From Catonia carolina (lineage: Eukaryota > Arthropoda > Insecta > Hemiptera > Achilidae): 64,000 nt of DNA. The stretch spans positions 377,647,220 through 377,711,219 of the forward strand of contig JAQMRL010000001.1 in assembly GCA_035578175.1 (NCBI GenBank). Direction: 5' to 3'. The position numbers and the translations under genes are program-made. This document shows, one piece after another, positions 1 to 8,160 of the stretch (the first letter of the stretch is position 1; every line of letters starts with the position of its first letter). The notes under the pieces were generated by a model. The model saw only the letters and a list, made by a program, of their open reading frames with translations, did no database searches and was not told the origin of the DNA.

Positions 1-81
1 AAAGTGGTAATTAATTACCATTCAATCCCATTTTTATTTTTTTACAAACAACAAAAATTACAAAAATTACTGCGCCAATGC

Positions 82-275
82 CGGCCGCATTGGCGCAGTT
101 GGTAACGTGCTTGCCTCTCATCATGCGGTCTTGGGTTCGAATCCCACTCAGGCATGGCATATTTTCATACGTTACAAAAAAAAAATCATTTCATCCTCCA
201 TTGTATATAGTTACACCCCAACGTCGTCGCTAATGACCGTTGTAGTTGATGCGACATTAAATAAGTGGAAAAAAA
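82..275 (+). repeat. tRNA-derived SINE, family S1 (copy 1)
   Basis: A tRNA-like head has an A-box-like stretch near 92-108 and a B box (GGTTCGAATCC) near 134-144, with CTCATCATGCG in the anticodon-arm position, which suggests a Met(CAT)-type tRNA ancestor. A unique body follows, ending in TTGATGCGACATTAAATAA and an A-rich tail. A closely similar copy at 33552-33752 confirms the family. The first ten bases (87-96) are mirrored by an inverted copy at 72-81, making a short fold-back at the 5-prime end. The short reading frame across it is not a gene. Confidence 0.85.
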
Positions 276-858
276 AATTACAATCTTTCATTAAAATGTT
301 AGAAAAATAAGTGATTGTGTTAATAATAGATACCCCAATTAACAGAATCAGGGTACAAACAAGTGTATCCCATTACCATTAGTTAATGTATTGATCAGTT
401 CTTGAGATGTAATAACTATATAAAAAATTAAAATAAAAAGTAAAATGCTGATAAAGAGTATATTATGCTTGAATAGTACTTTTTTTATAAAGATACCAAG
501 AGCAATCAGGCTTCAGTCAGCATGCAATCATATAAGTCACTGAACTAAAAAGTGGAGAATAAAACTGAATGATCTAAAATCTGTTTATGTTAATTCCACC
601 AATGAATTGTAGATTCTCTGTAAATAAATAAATAAATAAATATTGTAAATCCTCTATCAACCAATGTAAATGAAAATATCATAACATGTTTGTGCCAAAT
701 ATTTATGAATGAGACTAGAAGTGAAACTGAAATGAAGGGAGCACATACTAAAGATAAAAAGAGCTGAGCTGGACTTCAGATATAGGATATTGTATTAGTT
801 ATCAGGTGTCTCTCCATAAAAGAATAAAAATCTAGAATAAAAAAAATTTTAAAAACCA
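276..858. other. AT-rich DNA, no gene seen
   Basis: The stretch is AT-rich with a short AAAT/TAAA run near 625-645. No coding signal, RNA gene or recognisable repeat was found. Confidence 0.5.
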
Positions 859-1170
859 TCTGGATATATGGTGTACAACTATGGGGTTTCACAGAGAAAG
901 TCAGATAAGGATCTCACAGACGTTTCAGTACTAAGTAATGAGAGGCAATGGTTTATGCTCGTTGGTACTTCAGTGATTTGGAAAGAGATCTTGACATCCC
1001 TTTTGTGTTCAATACGGTAATATTTGCTGTCACACATGAAGCTCGTCTACAAAGTCACATCAATCCAAAAGCGATTCAACTTCTTGATAATGAAAATGTT
1101 CCTAGAATGCTTAAGAGGATAAAGCTCTTTGAACTAGTGTATTACAGCTGGGTGATATATTGAAACTGAG
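859..1170 (+). pseudogene. Degenerate jockey-like LINE, ORF2 C-terminus
   Basis: Broken frames resemble the C-terminal part of jockey-clade reverse transcriptase proteins. A GVQLWG-like motif sits near 868-890, matching the GIELWG position of the intact relative at 5461-6672. A segment with HINPKAIQLLD followed by LKRIKLFELV near 1050-1135 matches that relative's LAINLLDDN...LKKARILDL ending. Frameshifts and stops separate the pieces. It is a dead fragment with no 5-prime portion, in DNA downstream of the visible PPO exons. Confidence 0.6.
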
Positions 1171-1249
1171 AATTGTGAAACGTGATAAATAGTGAACATT
1201 TATGGATGGATTTTTTTAGAACATTGATGGATGGGGTGTACAATTGAAG

Positions 1250-1690
1250 AATTAATTTTTTAGATAATATGAACGAAAGGTGGTTGTAAAACGCAGTAAC
1301 TGAAAGCATTGCTACCTATGGAGTAAAGGTGCGGGAGGTCTCAAATAGAAATAATTCCAAACGCCTTGAAGCAATGGAGATGGACCATTAGCATAAGAGT
1401 TGTGAACTCACGAGATTGGACAGACTTAGAAATGAGCTTATCATGTAAAGAGCTAAAGGTAAGGTTAGCATTATGGAATCAGTGGAATTTAAAAGGTCGA
1501 ACAAATATGAGCACTTGAGAAGGGTACCTAAAGGTAGATGGCCTCTGACTGTATAGAAGTAAATACTGGTGACGAGGCATGGGAGAGGGAAACCGATATT
1601 ATCCAGGTCAGAGGGTGGTTATTAGGGATGAGGTTCAGGATTTGAGAGAGGACTACTGGCAGAAAAAGGTAAAATAAATGTTAGGATGCA
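1250..1690 (+). pseudogene. Degenerate RTE-like LINE fragment
   Basis: Scattered frames read like the thumb and C-terminal region of RTE-type LINE proteins: TYGVKVREV near 1314-1338, then a segment about a helix containing KRLEAMEMDH near 1360-1390. Stops and shifts are frequent. It resembles the better preserved relic at 4510-5160. The assignment rests on pattern recognition of short motifs only. Confidence 0.4.
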
Positions 1691-1734
1691 AAAGATGCCG
1701 AACAGTGTAGTCCAATAGGAACATAATAAAGTAC

Positions 1735-2095
1735 AGTAGTTTTCTTCTCTTCTTGTCACGGATTAGGTCTTCCGACGTGTTCCGACTTTGCGGTTTACCT
1801 ATATCTCTTCATCCATTAAGTAGCTTAATGCCCTTTTCACCCATTCAATTTCAATTATTCGTGTTTACTGTTCCTACCATTTATCTCTATATTTGCTGCC
1901 TGTTTCTAAAAAAAGAGACACTTAAATAGGTCGGGGTTTCCTCATTCTTAATGTGATCCATCAAAATGCACCCTTGAACTCTTCTCAAAAACCGCATTTC
2001 CACTGGCTGGATCTGCCGTTCATCTTTCCTCCCAAGTACTCAGGATTCGCTACCGTACAAACATATATACGAGTAATAATAATAAAATAATGGAA
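1735..2095 (-). pseudogene. Degenerate RTE-like LINE 3-prime end, antisense
   Basis: Read on the minus strand from about 2095, the sequence gives LYGSES, then a segment with QPVEMRFLRRVQG, then a DHIKNEE-like stretch. This is the usual order (YGSE..W, E.RFLRR, I.NE) in the C-terminus of RTE/CR1-type LINE proteins. Stops interrupt the frame. It ends in degenerate sequence near 1735. Confidence 0.55.
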
Positions 2096-2229
2096 CAACC
2101 AGAGTCTTGTGAAACTTCCACTGGGTTTCTTTCAAAACCCTTTTACCCAGTGACGATATTATTGTCCCACACATATACCGAAAACAATTTAGATTATCGG
2201 TTTCGTCAGCATTTCTAGTAAAATAGTGT

Positions 2230-2619
2230 TGTTGTTTAGGTCCACAGCCGAAAGGCTGGTTTGAACCTCTAGAGGTTTTACTAAGTAAAAACAAAGAGTG
2301 AGGTAGTTTACTATTACCTTCCTCACTGAGTTGAAAGAGTATGTTTATCAGCATACCAGGCTTTCCGACAAGTACTCACTTTCCACCCTGTAAATGACAC
2401 CTTCACTGCATTCACCACAGTGTCTGGCTGTATAGTAAAATTTATTACTTTCAGAGGAAATAACTCTGACTAGTGTCTTTTACAGCTCTATTTATTCTGT
2501 TCTTAAATAGTTCTGTCCTAATTGACTGACTATATGATAAGAAAAAGAACTATTTTTTGTGGCCCAGGAACCAACAGATTGAATGGAATTAATTTTCCAC
2601 CTGCCCGTTGTGGGCATAA
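2230..2619 (+). repeat. Dispersed repeat R400, copy A
   Basis: About 390 bp, starting GTTGTTTAGGTC and ending near TTGTGGGCATAAC. It contains the palindrome AACCTCTAGAGGTT and the fold AGCCGAAAGGCT near the start. Five further copies occur in the window (23541-23930 inverted, 25143-25540, 43167-43557, 44621-45000, 51929-53003 interrupted). No coding capacity or terminal inverted repeats are apparent. It is likely a non-autonomous retroelement or the tail of a LINE. Confidence 0.85.
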
Positions 2620-3594
2620 CATAATAGTATAGTATTTATATTGTAACAATTTCGAAAAGGAAAGAGTATTCGAGAGTTTTCTAGGGAGACCGAGAATTTA
2701 TTAATGTTAACATAAATAAATAATATGAATAATAAAGTAACAGAGAGTAATAATAATGTAATAAAGCAATATATAGTGTTTTCTGAGAACAAATTAAGAT
2801 ATATTATATGTATTATAAATGGTCTTTTATTGTAAAGATAGGCCTGGCTTTTGTGTCACTCAGTATGGTGAGAGTCGGGTGGTTACCTGTTTAGATAAAG
2901 TTGCCTTTTTATAACACCCTTTATTCAAACCTAATTAATGTTTACAGTTAAGATTTATCCCGAAGCCGTCAGAAGGATTTTGTATTTTATTATTGTATCG
3001 AAAATATCTGTCTTTTCTTGAACTCTCCATTAGCCCAACTATTTAAGCGCCGGTTGTTTACGATGGAGAGCCAGTATTTGATTTATCTTCCAGTGTACAT
3101 CGAGTACACAATGCACACTCATCGCAATGTACACTCTTCGAGTGTACATTAGAGTGTACATTACGTAGTGCTTAATAACGGTTACAGCGTAACGGTTACG
3201 TTTGGAATAGGCCAGCGTACTGTGAATTACTCTCTATTGTTTAACGTCTATTTACTCTGTATCATTTCTGTGAGTAGTATTAAGTTAAATTAGCTAAGTT
3301 ATTTACTGTATTAGTTAATTACAGCCTAATTAGTTTGTTAATTATAAAGTGATTTCATTGTAATATACGTGTAGATTGTTGTCACTTATCGAATTGTAAT
3401 GTTTAGTTGTAATAAATAATTGTAATTTTCAAACTTAAGTAAGTTAATTATTATTATTTAATTTACCTAGATCCCGAAACAGACCTTAGAGATAAGTGTC
3501 AGAATATTATGAAAGAAATATTAATAATTGGTTTCTTAGACCAGCTTTAATCAAACAATTTTTTAAAATGTAAACATTATTTCTAAAAACCAAC
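2620..3594. other. PPO intron 4 (partial), no exon found
   Basis: This lies immediately downstream of the PPO exon 4 donor site. I looked on the minus strand for the next PPO exon and did not find it. Around 3093-3162 the octamer GTGTACAT or its complement recurs four times, and 3127-3150 forms a hairpin with ten-base arms. The rest is AT-rich. Confidence 0.45.
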
Positions 3595-3797
3595 CTGGCT
3601 ATGATTTGCTGATGCTGATAGTAAAACAATTCACCACGTCTATCTTTGTCAACAACACTCCGCGGTCCATCAAAAGGATACACAAGGTGCCAATGCCAGT
3701 GATGCAGATTGATACCAATATCTTCTCTGAAATATGCAACTCTGTGCTCTACGTCTAAATCAGATGCTGTATAATCCAAGGGTATCTCTAATGGTAG
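3595..3797 (-). CDS. PPO: Prophenoloxidase, coding exon 4 (copper-A site)
   Basis: Phenoloxidase zymogen of insect haemolymph. The enzyme hydroxylates monophenols and oxidises diphenols to quinones in melanisation and wound or immune responses. This exon encodes residues 177-243 plus two bases of the next codon (Arg). It holds the copper-A half-site: H209 and H213 in [13 protein letters not shown] and H238 in [11 protein letters not shown], corresponding to the three CuA ligands of hemocyanin-family proteins. The preceding [21 protein letters not shown] is a family signature. The acceptor is TTTAAACAG before 3797 and the donor is GTTGGT after 3595 (weaker than consensus). Phase 0 entry matches the end of exon 3. 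The CuB half and C-terminal domain lie outside the window. Confidence 0.95.
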
Positions 3798-4509
3798 CTG
3801 TTTAAAGCATAAAATAGTACATTCAAATTAAAAGTTTTGAATTTAATATGTTGATTGAAAAGTACACAGAGAGAACAATTTTATATCTTTTACAAGGCAG
3901 TTTGTTAAAAGAAAAATTAAAAAATATCTAAAGTTCATAATTTTGATTCCAAACTACCTAATAAAAACGCCCCTATGAAGGTTATTGAGATATTTCGATT
4001 ATTGGTACTGAAATATAATCTTAAAAATTAAAAGTTTTAATAAAAATAAGTCGATTATTTCTATAATTAAATAATCTGTAACAATCATTTTATTTATAGT
4101 TTTATATTAATCCCCAACAATACTAATTAAACCTTAATAATCATTGACCAAATTGTAATGGAACGGTAAAAAGGCCTTTGTCTGATATATCGAATTCAGT
4201 GCTAGATGTACGATTTTTTTTAACGGGATAAAAGTGGGCTTTGAAAATCCTCTCAATCTTAGACTTTTAACTTTTACGTAACTTACGATTTTGCAATTCC
4301 CTCAATTCGGCTGTGGTGTCACTATATTTATTTACAATTTTTGTATTTTTGCATATAAATTTATTTATCAAGAAGAAAAATTTGTTTGACGTCATTAGAA
4401 TTTACTCGAAAAAATTTGCTCCATTTTGCTTTTCGTAGATTCAGCCCTGATCGGAGATAGTTTTCACTGCATTTTGTTGTAATGTGATATAACTAATTCA
4501 AAAGAAAGG
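3798..4509. other. PPO intron 3, AT-rich part
   Basis: AT-rich intron DNA between exon 4 and the LINE relic. A pyrimidine-rich acceptor precedes the exon. Nothing else is recognised. Confidence 0.5.
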
Positions 4510-5160
4510 AACTATTTGTAGGTACATAGAAGCAAAGCTATTATAAAATAATAATTGTGTCTCTCATATTTGCTGGGTATAAAATTTATTTAAATACTTG
4601 GGACTTTCAATCTCTAAGAACGGAAACTCAGAAGACGAAAATGAACAAATTGAAACAAGCCAGAACATCGATAAGGCAACTTAAATCAGTACTATGGTTA
4701 TACACATCACACAAAACAAACACAAAAGTAAGAATTCTCAGTACAGTAGTACACAACAAAATTACTTATGGGCTGAGAGCTGATAGTTAATAAAAGAAAG
4801 AAGGGTAAAATTAATGCAACCGCGGTGAACTATTTGAGGGTAAGTTGTGGGCTGACCAGAATGGATGAGTTAGCAACAAATACGAAATACGAAGGTGAGC
4901 GGAGGCGAAGAACGATGTATTCAGTTACATTAATGTACAGAGTCTATACGGTATAAGGCATGTGAGAAGGGCAGATGGAGGCAGCAGAAAAGCGCGATTA
5001 ACGATTTGGAATTCAGTGGAGAGTCACAACTCGACGGCCTTTAACAAATGAAATAGACAATGCTACGGAGAGAAGAAAACTTGGGAAGAAGATTTGGATG
5101 GATTAGGATAAATGAGGGCAATGGTTGAAAAAGGGGACGTAGCGACAAACGTAGGAAAAA
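4510..5160 (+). pseudogene. Degenerate RTE-like LINE fragment in PPO intron 3
   Basis: A frame at 4557-4790 reads KLKQARTSIRQLKSVLWL, later RILSTVVHNKITYGLRA. This is the thumb-region pattern (arrayed helices, then a YG motif) of RTE/CR1-type LINE reverse transcriptases. Downstream to about 5160 the similarity continues in shifted frames with RHVRRADGGSRKARLTIW-like and RRKLGKKIWMD-like pieces. Multiple stops make it non-functional. It lies antisense to PPO. Confidence 0.5.
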
Positions 5161-5161
5161 C

Positions 5162-5213
5162 CATATATATATGGTTTATATATATATGGTTATATGGTTT
5201 ATATATATATATA
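5162..5213. repeat. AT dinucleotide-rich simple repeat
   Basis: Imperfect TATATA tracts alternate with TATGGTT interruptions. Confidence 0.8.
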
Positions 5214-5459
5214 AATTTAAAAATAAAAAGATAAATTTAATGAACAGCCAGACAGAATTTGATAATGATAAATTATTTCAAATTGTACTTAATCGAGATA
5301 AGGAATAAAACTAGGTACAAAATGATTATACCGTCATTCGGTCGAATAAACCGCGCGCGAAATGGTGCTTTAGGATAGCTATTGTTTTGAACAATTGACG
5401 TGGTCTACGACCACTATTGTGTTTGTGTTTTATGTTTTATTGTGTTTATGTTTTTTAAA

Positions 5460-7026
5460 AGTTTCCCAAATAGTCATGATTCTCAAACCTGGCAAGGAAC
5501 CTACCGAAATTACGTCATATAGACCGATCAGTCTTCTATCCGTGACATCAAAAGTTTTTGAAAAATTACTACTTGATCGTTTAAAACCTTTTTTGGAAGA
5601 AAGTGTTTACCCGGATCATCAATTCGGTTTCCGTGAAAAACATTCTACGATAGAACAGGTCCATCGGATAGTTAACCAAATTCGATATACCTTAGAAAAA
5701 AAGGAATTTTGCTCAGCCGTCTTCTTAGACGTAGCTCAGGCGTTTGACAAGGTATGGCATTTAGCTCTTCTACACAAAATTAAATTAAACCTGGATCATA
5801 ATTATTTTCCTATTCTAAAATCATTCTTAACCGATCGTTTTTTCCAAGTGAAATTTGATGATGAGTTATCGACCTTGCACCTAATTCGTTCAGGTGTACC
5901 TCAAGGTAGCATTTTAAGTCCTTTTCTATACACGCTATTTACGGCAGATATTCCTGTAAATGAACTTGTAACAACAGCAACTTTTGCCGATGACACTGCT
6001 ATTATTGCGTCTGATGCCTCCTCAGTCCACGCTTCTGAAAAACTACAGCAACATCTAGATAACATTCAAGACTGGTGCCAAAAATGGAGGATCAAAGTAA
6101 ATGAACAGAAGTCTGCACACGTAACCTTTACGATGAAACGAGAATCATGTCCACCAGTAACGTTTCGCAACAACGTAATTCCACACTCAGATGATGTGAG
6201 ATACTTGGGAATCTATCTAGACAGGCGATTGACGTGGAAAAAACATATATGGACCAAACGGAAACTACTCGGACTTAAATTACGACAACTGTATTGGCTT
6301 GTCGGGAGGCGATCACAGTTGTCTTTGGAAAATAAATTGACACTGTACAAGGTGATGATAAAACCAGTTTGGAGTTATGGAATTGAACTCTGGGGCACAG
6401 CAAGTACATCTAACGTAGAAATATTACAGAGATTTCAATCGAAGTTTCTTCGCCTTATATGCTGTGCACCTTGGTATGTGCCTAATGAAGTACTCCATCA
6501 TGACCTGGGCATACCTACGGTGAGAGAAGAAATTAGCAGCCGGAGTGAAAAGTATTTAACCAAGTTGGACACTCATTCTAATCATTTGGCTATAAATCTT
6601 CTCGATGACAATATTGCAAATCAAAGACTCAAGAAGGCGAGAATATTAGATCTTCCATTTCGTTTCACCTGATAAAAAATGTTTAACCATCTTTTTAAAA
6701 TTAAAAACACAAAGTTATATTGCGGATGGTCAACTCTTATTTCTCAATGAACTAAATCCATAGCTCTCATTAATCTACAACTAATCATCTAATGAATTTT
6801 CAATCATCAATTACACAGATCGTCAGTATCACGTCTTCATCCACTCCTTTTCACACCTTCATTCACTTCATCCGTAAAAAAAAAATATATACGTCAGCAG
6901 GATTAAGAAGAAACCCTTCATAACTTTTAACCAAACGATCACACGGAAGCAACGCTGCTGAGTGCTGTCTTCTTCAAGTTATATTCATTATCACAATATT
7001 TACTGAAAGTTTTTGTTAAACTGTTT

Positions 7027-7071
<45 letters not shown>
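5460..7071 (+). mobile_element. 5-prime-truncated jockey-like LINE with perfect 12-bp target duplication
   Basis: The insertion is flanked by the 12-bp direct repeat ATGTTTTTTAAA at 5448-5459 and 7072-7083. It begins abruptly inside the reverse transcriptase coding region, carries a 3-prime UTR of about 360 bp, and ends in about 39 A residues (7033-7071). These are hallmarks of target-primed reverse transcription. The perfect duplication and long poly(A) suggest a recent event. It sits in PPO intron 3, antisense to the gene. Confidence 0.92.
5461..6672 (+). CDS. Jockey-like LINE reverse transcriptase (5-prime-truncated)
   Basis: The endonuclease and the N-terminal part of reverse transcriptase are absent. 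The retained part begins VSQIVMILKPGK and continues with SYRPISLL, the catalytic Asp in FLDVAQAFDKVW, GVPQGSILSPFLY, the FADDTA catalytic pair (codons near 5983-5994), a YLGIYLDRRLTW thumb motif and a GIELWGTA segment, all in the order found in jockey-clade ORF2. The frame also opens upstream to 5395, but those 22 codons are target DNA, so no genuine start exists. The frame is otherwise uninterrupted over 400 codons, consistent with a young copy. It ends at TGA 6670-6672, the likely natural end. Confidence 0.93.
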   Translation, partial: VSQIVMILKPGKEPTEITSYRPISLLSVTSKVFEKLLLDRLKPFLEESVYPDHQFGFREKHSTIEQVHRIVNQIRYTLEKKEFCSAVFLDVAQAFDKVWHLALLHKIKLNLDHNYFPILKSFLTDRFFQVKFDDELSTLHLIRSGVPQGSILSPFLYTLFTADIPVNELVTTATFADDTAIIASDASSVHASEKLQQHLDNIQDWCQKWRIKVNEQKSAHVTFTMKRESCPPVTFRNNVIPHSDDVRYLGIYLDRRLTWKKHIWTKRKLLGLKLRQLYWLVGRRSQLSLENKLTLYKVMIKPVWSYGIELWGTASTSNVEILQRFQSKFLRLICCAPWYVPNEVLHHDLGIPTVREEISSRSEKYLTKLDTHSNHLAINLLDDNIANQRLKKARILDLPFRFT

Positions 7072-7074
<3 letters not shown>

Positions 7075-7086
7075 TTTTTTAAAGTC

Positions 7087-7112
7087 CTGATGATGTCTCC
7101 GAGGGAGACGAA
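7087..7112 (+). ncRNA. Hammerhead-ribozyme-like core
   Basis: CTGATGA (7086-7092) is followed by a stem GTCTCC with GGAGAC (small loop) and then GAAA. That is the conserved order CUGAUGA, stem II, GAAA of hammerhead ribozymes. One extra base lies between CTGATGA and the stem. I cannot find a convincing stem I and cleavage site, so activity is doubtful. The LINE inserted directly upstream would separate it from part of its original context. Confidence 0.35.
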
Positions 7113-7225
7113 AGATCTTGATATGATATAATACTCTGAGGTGAGTTTTATATTTTATTTTGTTTTGGCTGTTCATAATCATATATGTAGTGGTGCAAAC
7201 AAAGGAAAATAATGTTTAATAAAAT

Positions 7226-7228
<3 letters not shown>

Positions 7229-7251
<23 letters not shown>
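7229..7251. repeat. (TA)n microsatellite, target of the LTR element
   Basis: A TA tract abuts the 5-prime LTR and continues beyond the 3-prime LTR (12595-12609), so the retrotransposon inserted into it. A TATA target duplication fits but cannot be proven in such sequence. Confidence 0.85.
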
Positions 7252-7256
<5 letters not shown>

Positions 7257-7508
7257 GAATCGGAAACCGAATTTGCTGGTTTTCCCGCCGGTGAGATTCA
7301 GATGGCACGTGAGCTCGCAACAGCTGGATAACGGTCGACGCAAGAAGAAGAAACCAGTGTGTGTAAAAAAAGTGTCGAGTGACGAGAGACTGTTTTCTTA
7401 TGTTGTATTCTTTTTATTCTGATGTAATAATGTTAATTTTCATGTTTAAATAATAATTTGTTAAATTGACGTGTGACGAGTTTTATTTTCATCCATTCAA
7501 ATCCCACA
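7252..7508 (+). repeat. 5-prime LTR of the Ty3/gypsy element
   Basis: 257 bp, starting TGTAGGAATC and ending AATCCCACA. It is identical in length to the 3-prime LTR. The only difference found is an A here (GTTAATTTTC, near 7430-7445) against C in the 3-prime copy. Confidence 0.95.
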
Positions 7509-7511
7509 AAT

Positions 7512-7529
7512 TGGGGGCTCGTCCGGGAT
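7512..7529 (+). promoter_or_regulatory. Primer-binding site for tRNA-Pro
   Basis: TGGGGGCTCGTCCGGGAT lies three bases past the LTR. It is the 18-base complement of the tRNA-Pro 3-prime end including CCA, the same primer site known from gammaretroviruses such as murine leukaemia virus. Minus-strand DNA synthesis would start here. Confidence 0.9.
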
Positions 7530-7968
7530 GAACTGAGTAACGAGTTTCGACACGAAACACACGACGCAATTTAGGACGCCATTTTTACGACGCTTACAAC
7601 GAACCATCTTCTTTGCTGTTGCTTACGACGCTGACGACGAAACGACGTGCAGTTTTGTGAATCGACGACGTTTGGATCTAAGACGAGGATTCATTTGATT
7701 AACAAAACGTGCTTTTTGGATTTTGGGCATTTTGGCTGCAGCATTTTTTGGTGGTACAAGTGACGACGAGAGGTATAAATTGTGACGACGACGAGGGATT
7801 TTGGATGTGGTGAGAAAAGGACGAAGGCTCATCAGAAAAATAAAGGAAACAACGAAAAGGTATCGACAACCTAACCTATAAACCGGTGCGACGAAAAGAA
7901 GATTACACAGTTACCGACGGTCGATAAAACTGGAAACTACTTTACCGACTTTTGAATAAAACGACGAG
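7530..7968 (+). other. Leader of the Ty3/gypsy element
   Basis: A 440-bp leader rich in GACGACG motifs separates the primer site from the first possible gag ATG. No gene is seen. It would contain packaging signals, which cannot be identified by eye. Confidence 0.5.
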
Positions 7969-8160
7969 ATGGCGACACTAGGTGACATAACCTCAATTCT
8001 GAACAACATAAACAACTCACCAACGAAAGCAATCAAGGTTTTACATCACCTTATTTTTGGGACAATTCTAACTGACAGGAAAAATAGAAAATGACTGCGG
8101 GAGTTTACAGGATTCGAGTTTACAGCAGGTTCGATTGAGGAAGAACAGCAAAAGAAATTT
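7969..8160 (+). pseudogene. N-terminal gag segment interrupted by TGA
   Basis: An ATG at 7969 opens a frame in phase with the long gag-pol frame. It runs 41 codons to a TGA at 8092-8094 and then stays open for 22 codons up to the ATG at 8161. Either gag originally began at 7969 and this copy acquired a nonsense codon, or translation begins at 8161. The unbroken phase and protein-like codons favour the first reading. Confidence 0.6.

Larger units (their letters stand above)
5240..7175. mobile_element. Hammerhead-bearing element split by the LINE at 5460-7071
   Basis: The left end contains TGAACAGCC (5241) and the right end GGCTGTTCA (7164-7172), a short inverted pair. The same pair bounds the fold-back repeat at 40621-40741, which also shares the ATAATACTCTGAGGTGAG arm found here at 7130-7147. 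Removing the LINE and one copy of its target duplication leaves a host element of roughly 310 bp. A CTGATGA...GAAA core lies just right of the insertion. Short CTGATGA/GAAA motifs of this kind occur in Penelope-like elements, so this may be a relic of one. The boundaries are approximate. Confidence 0.45.
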
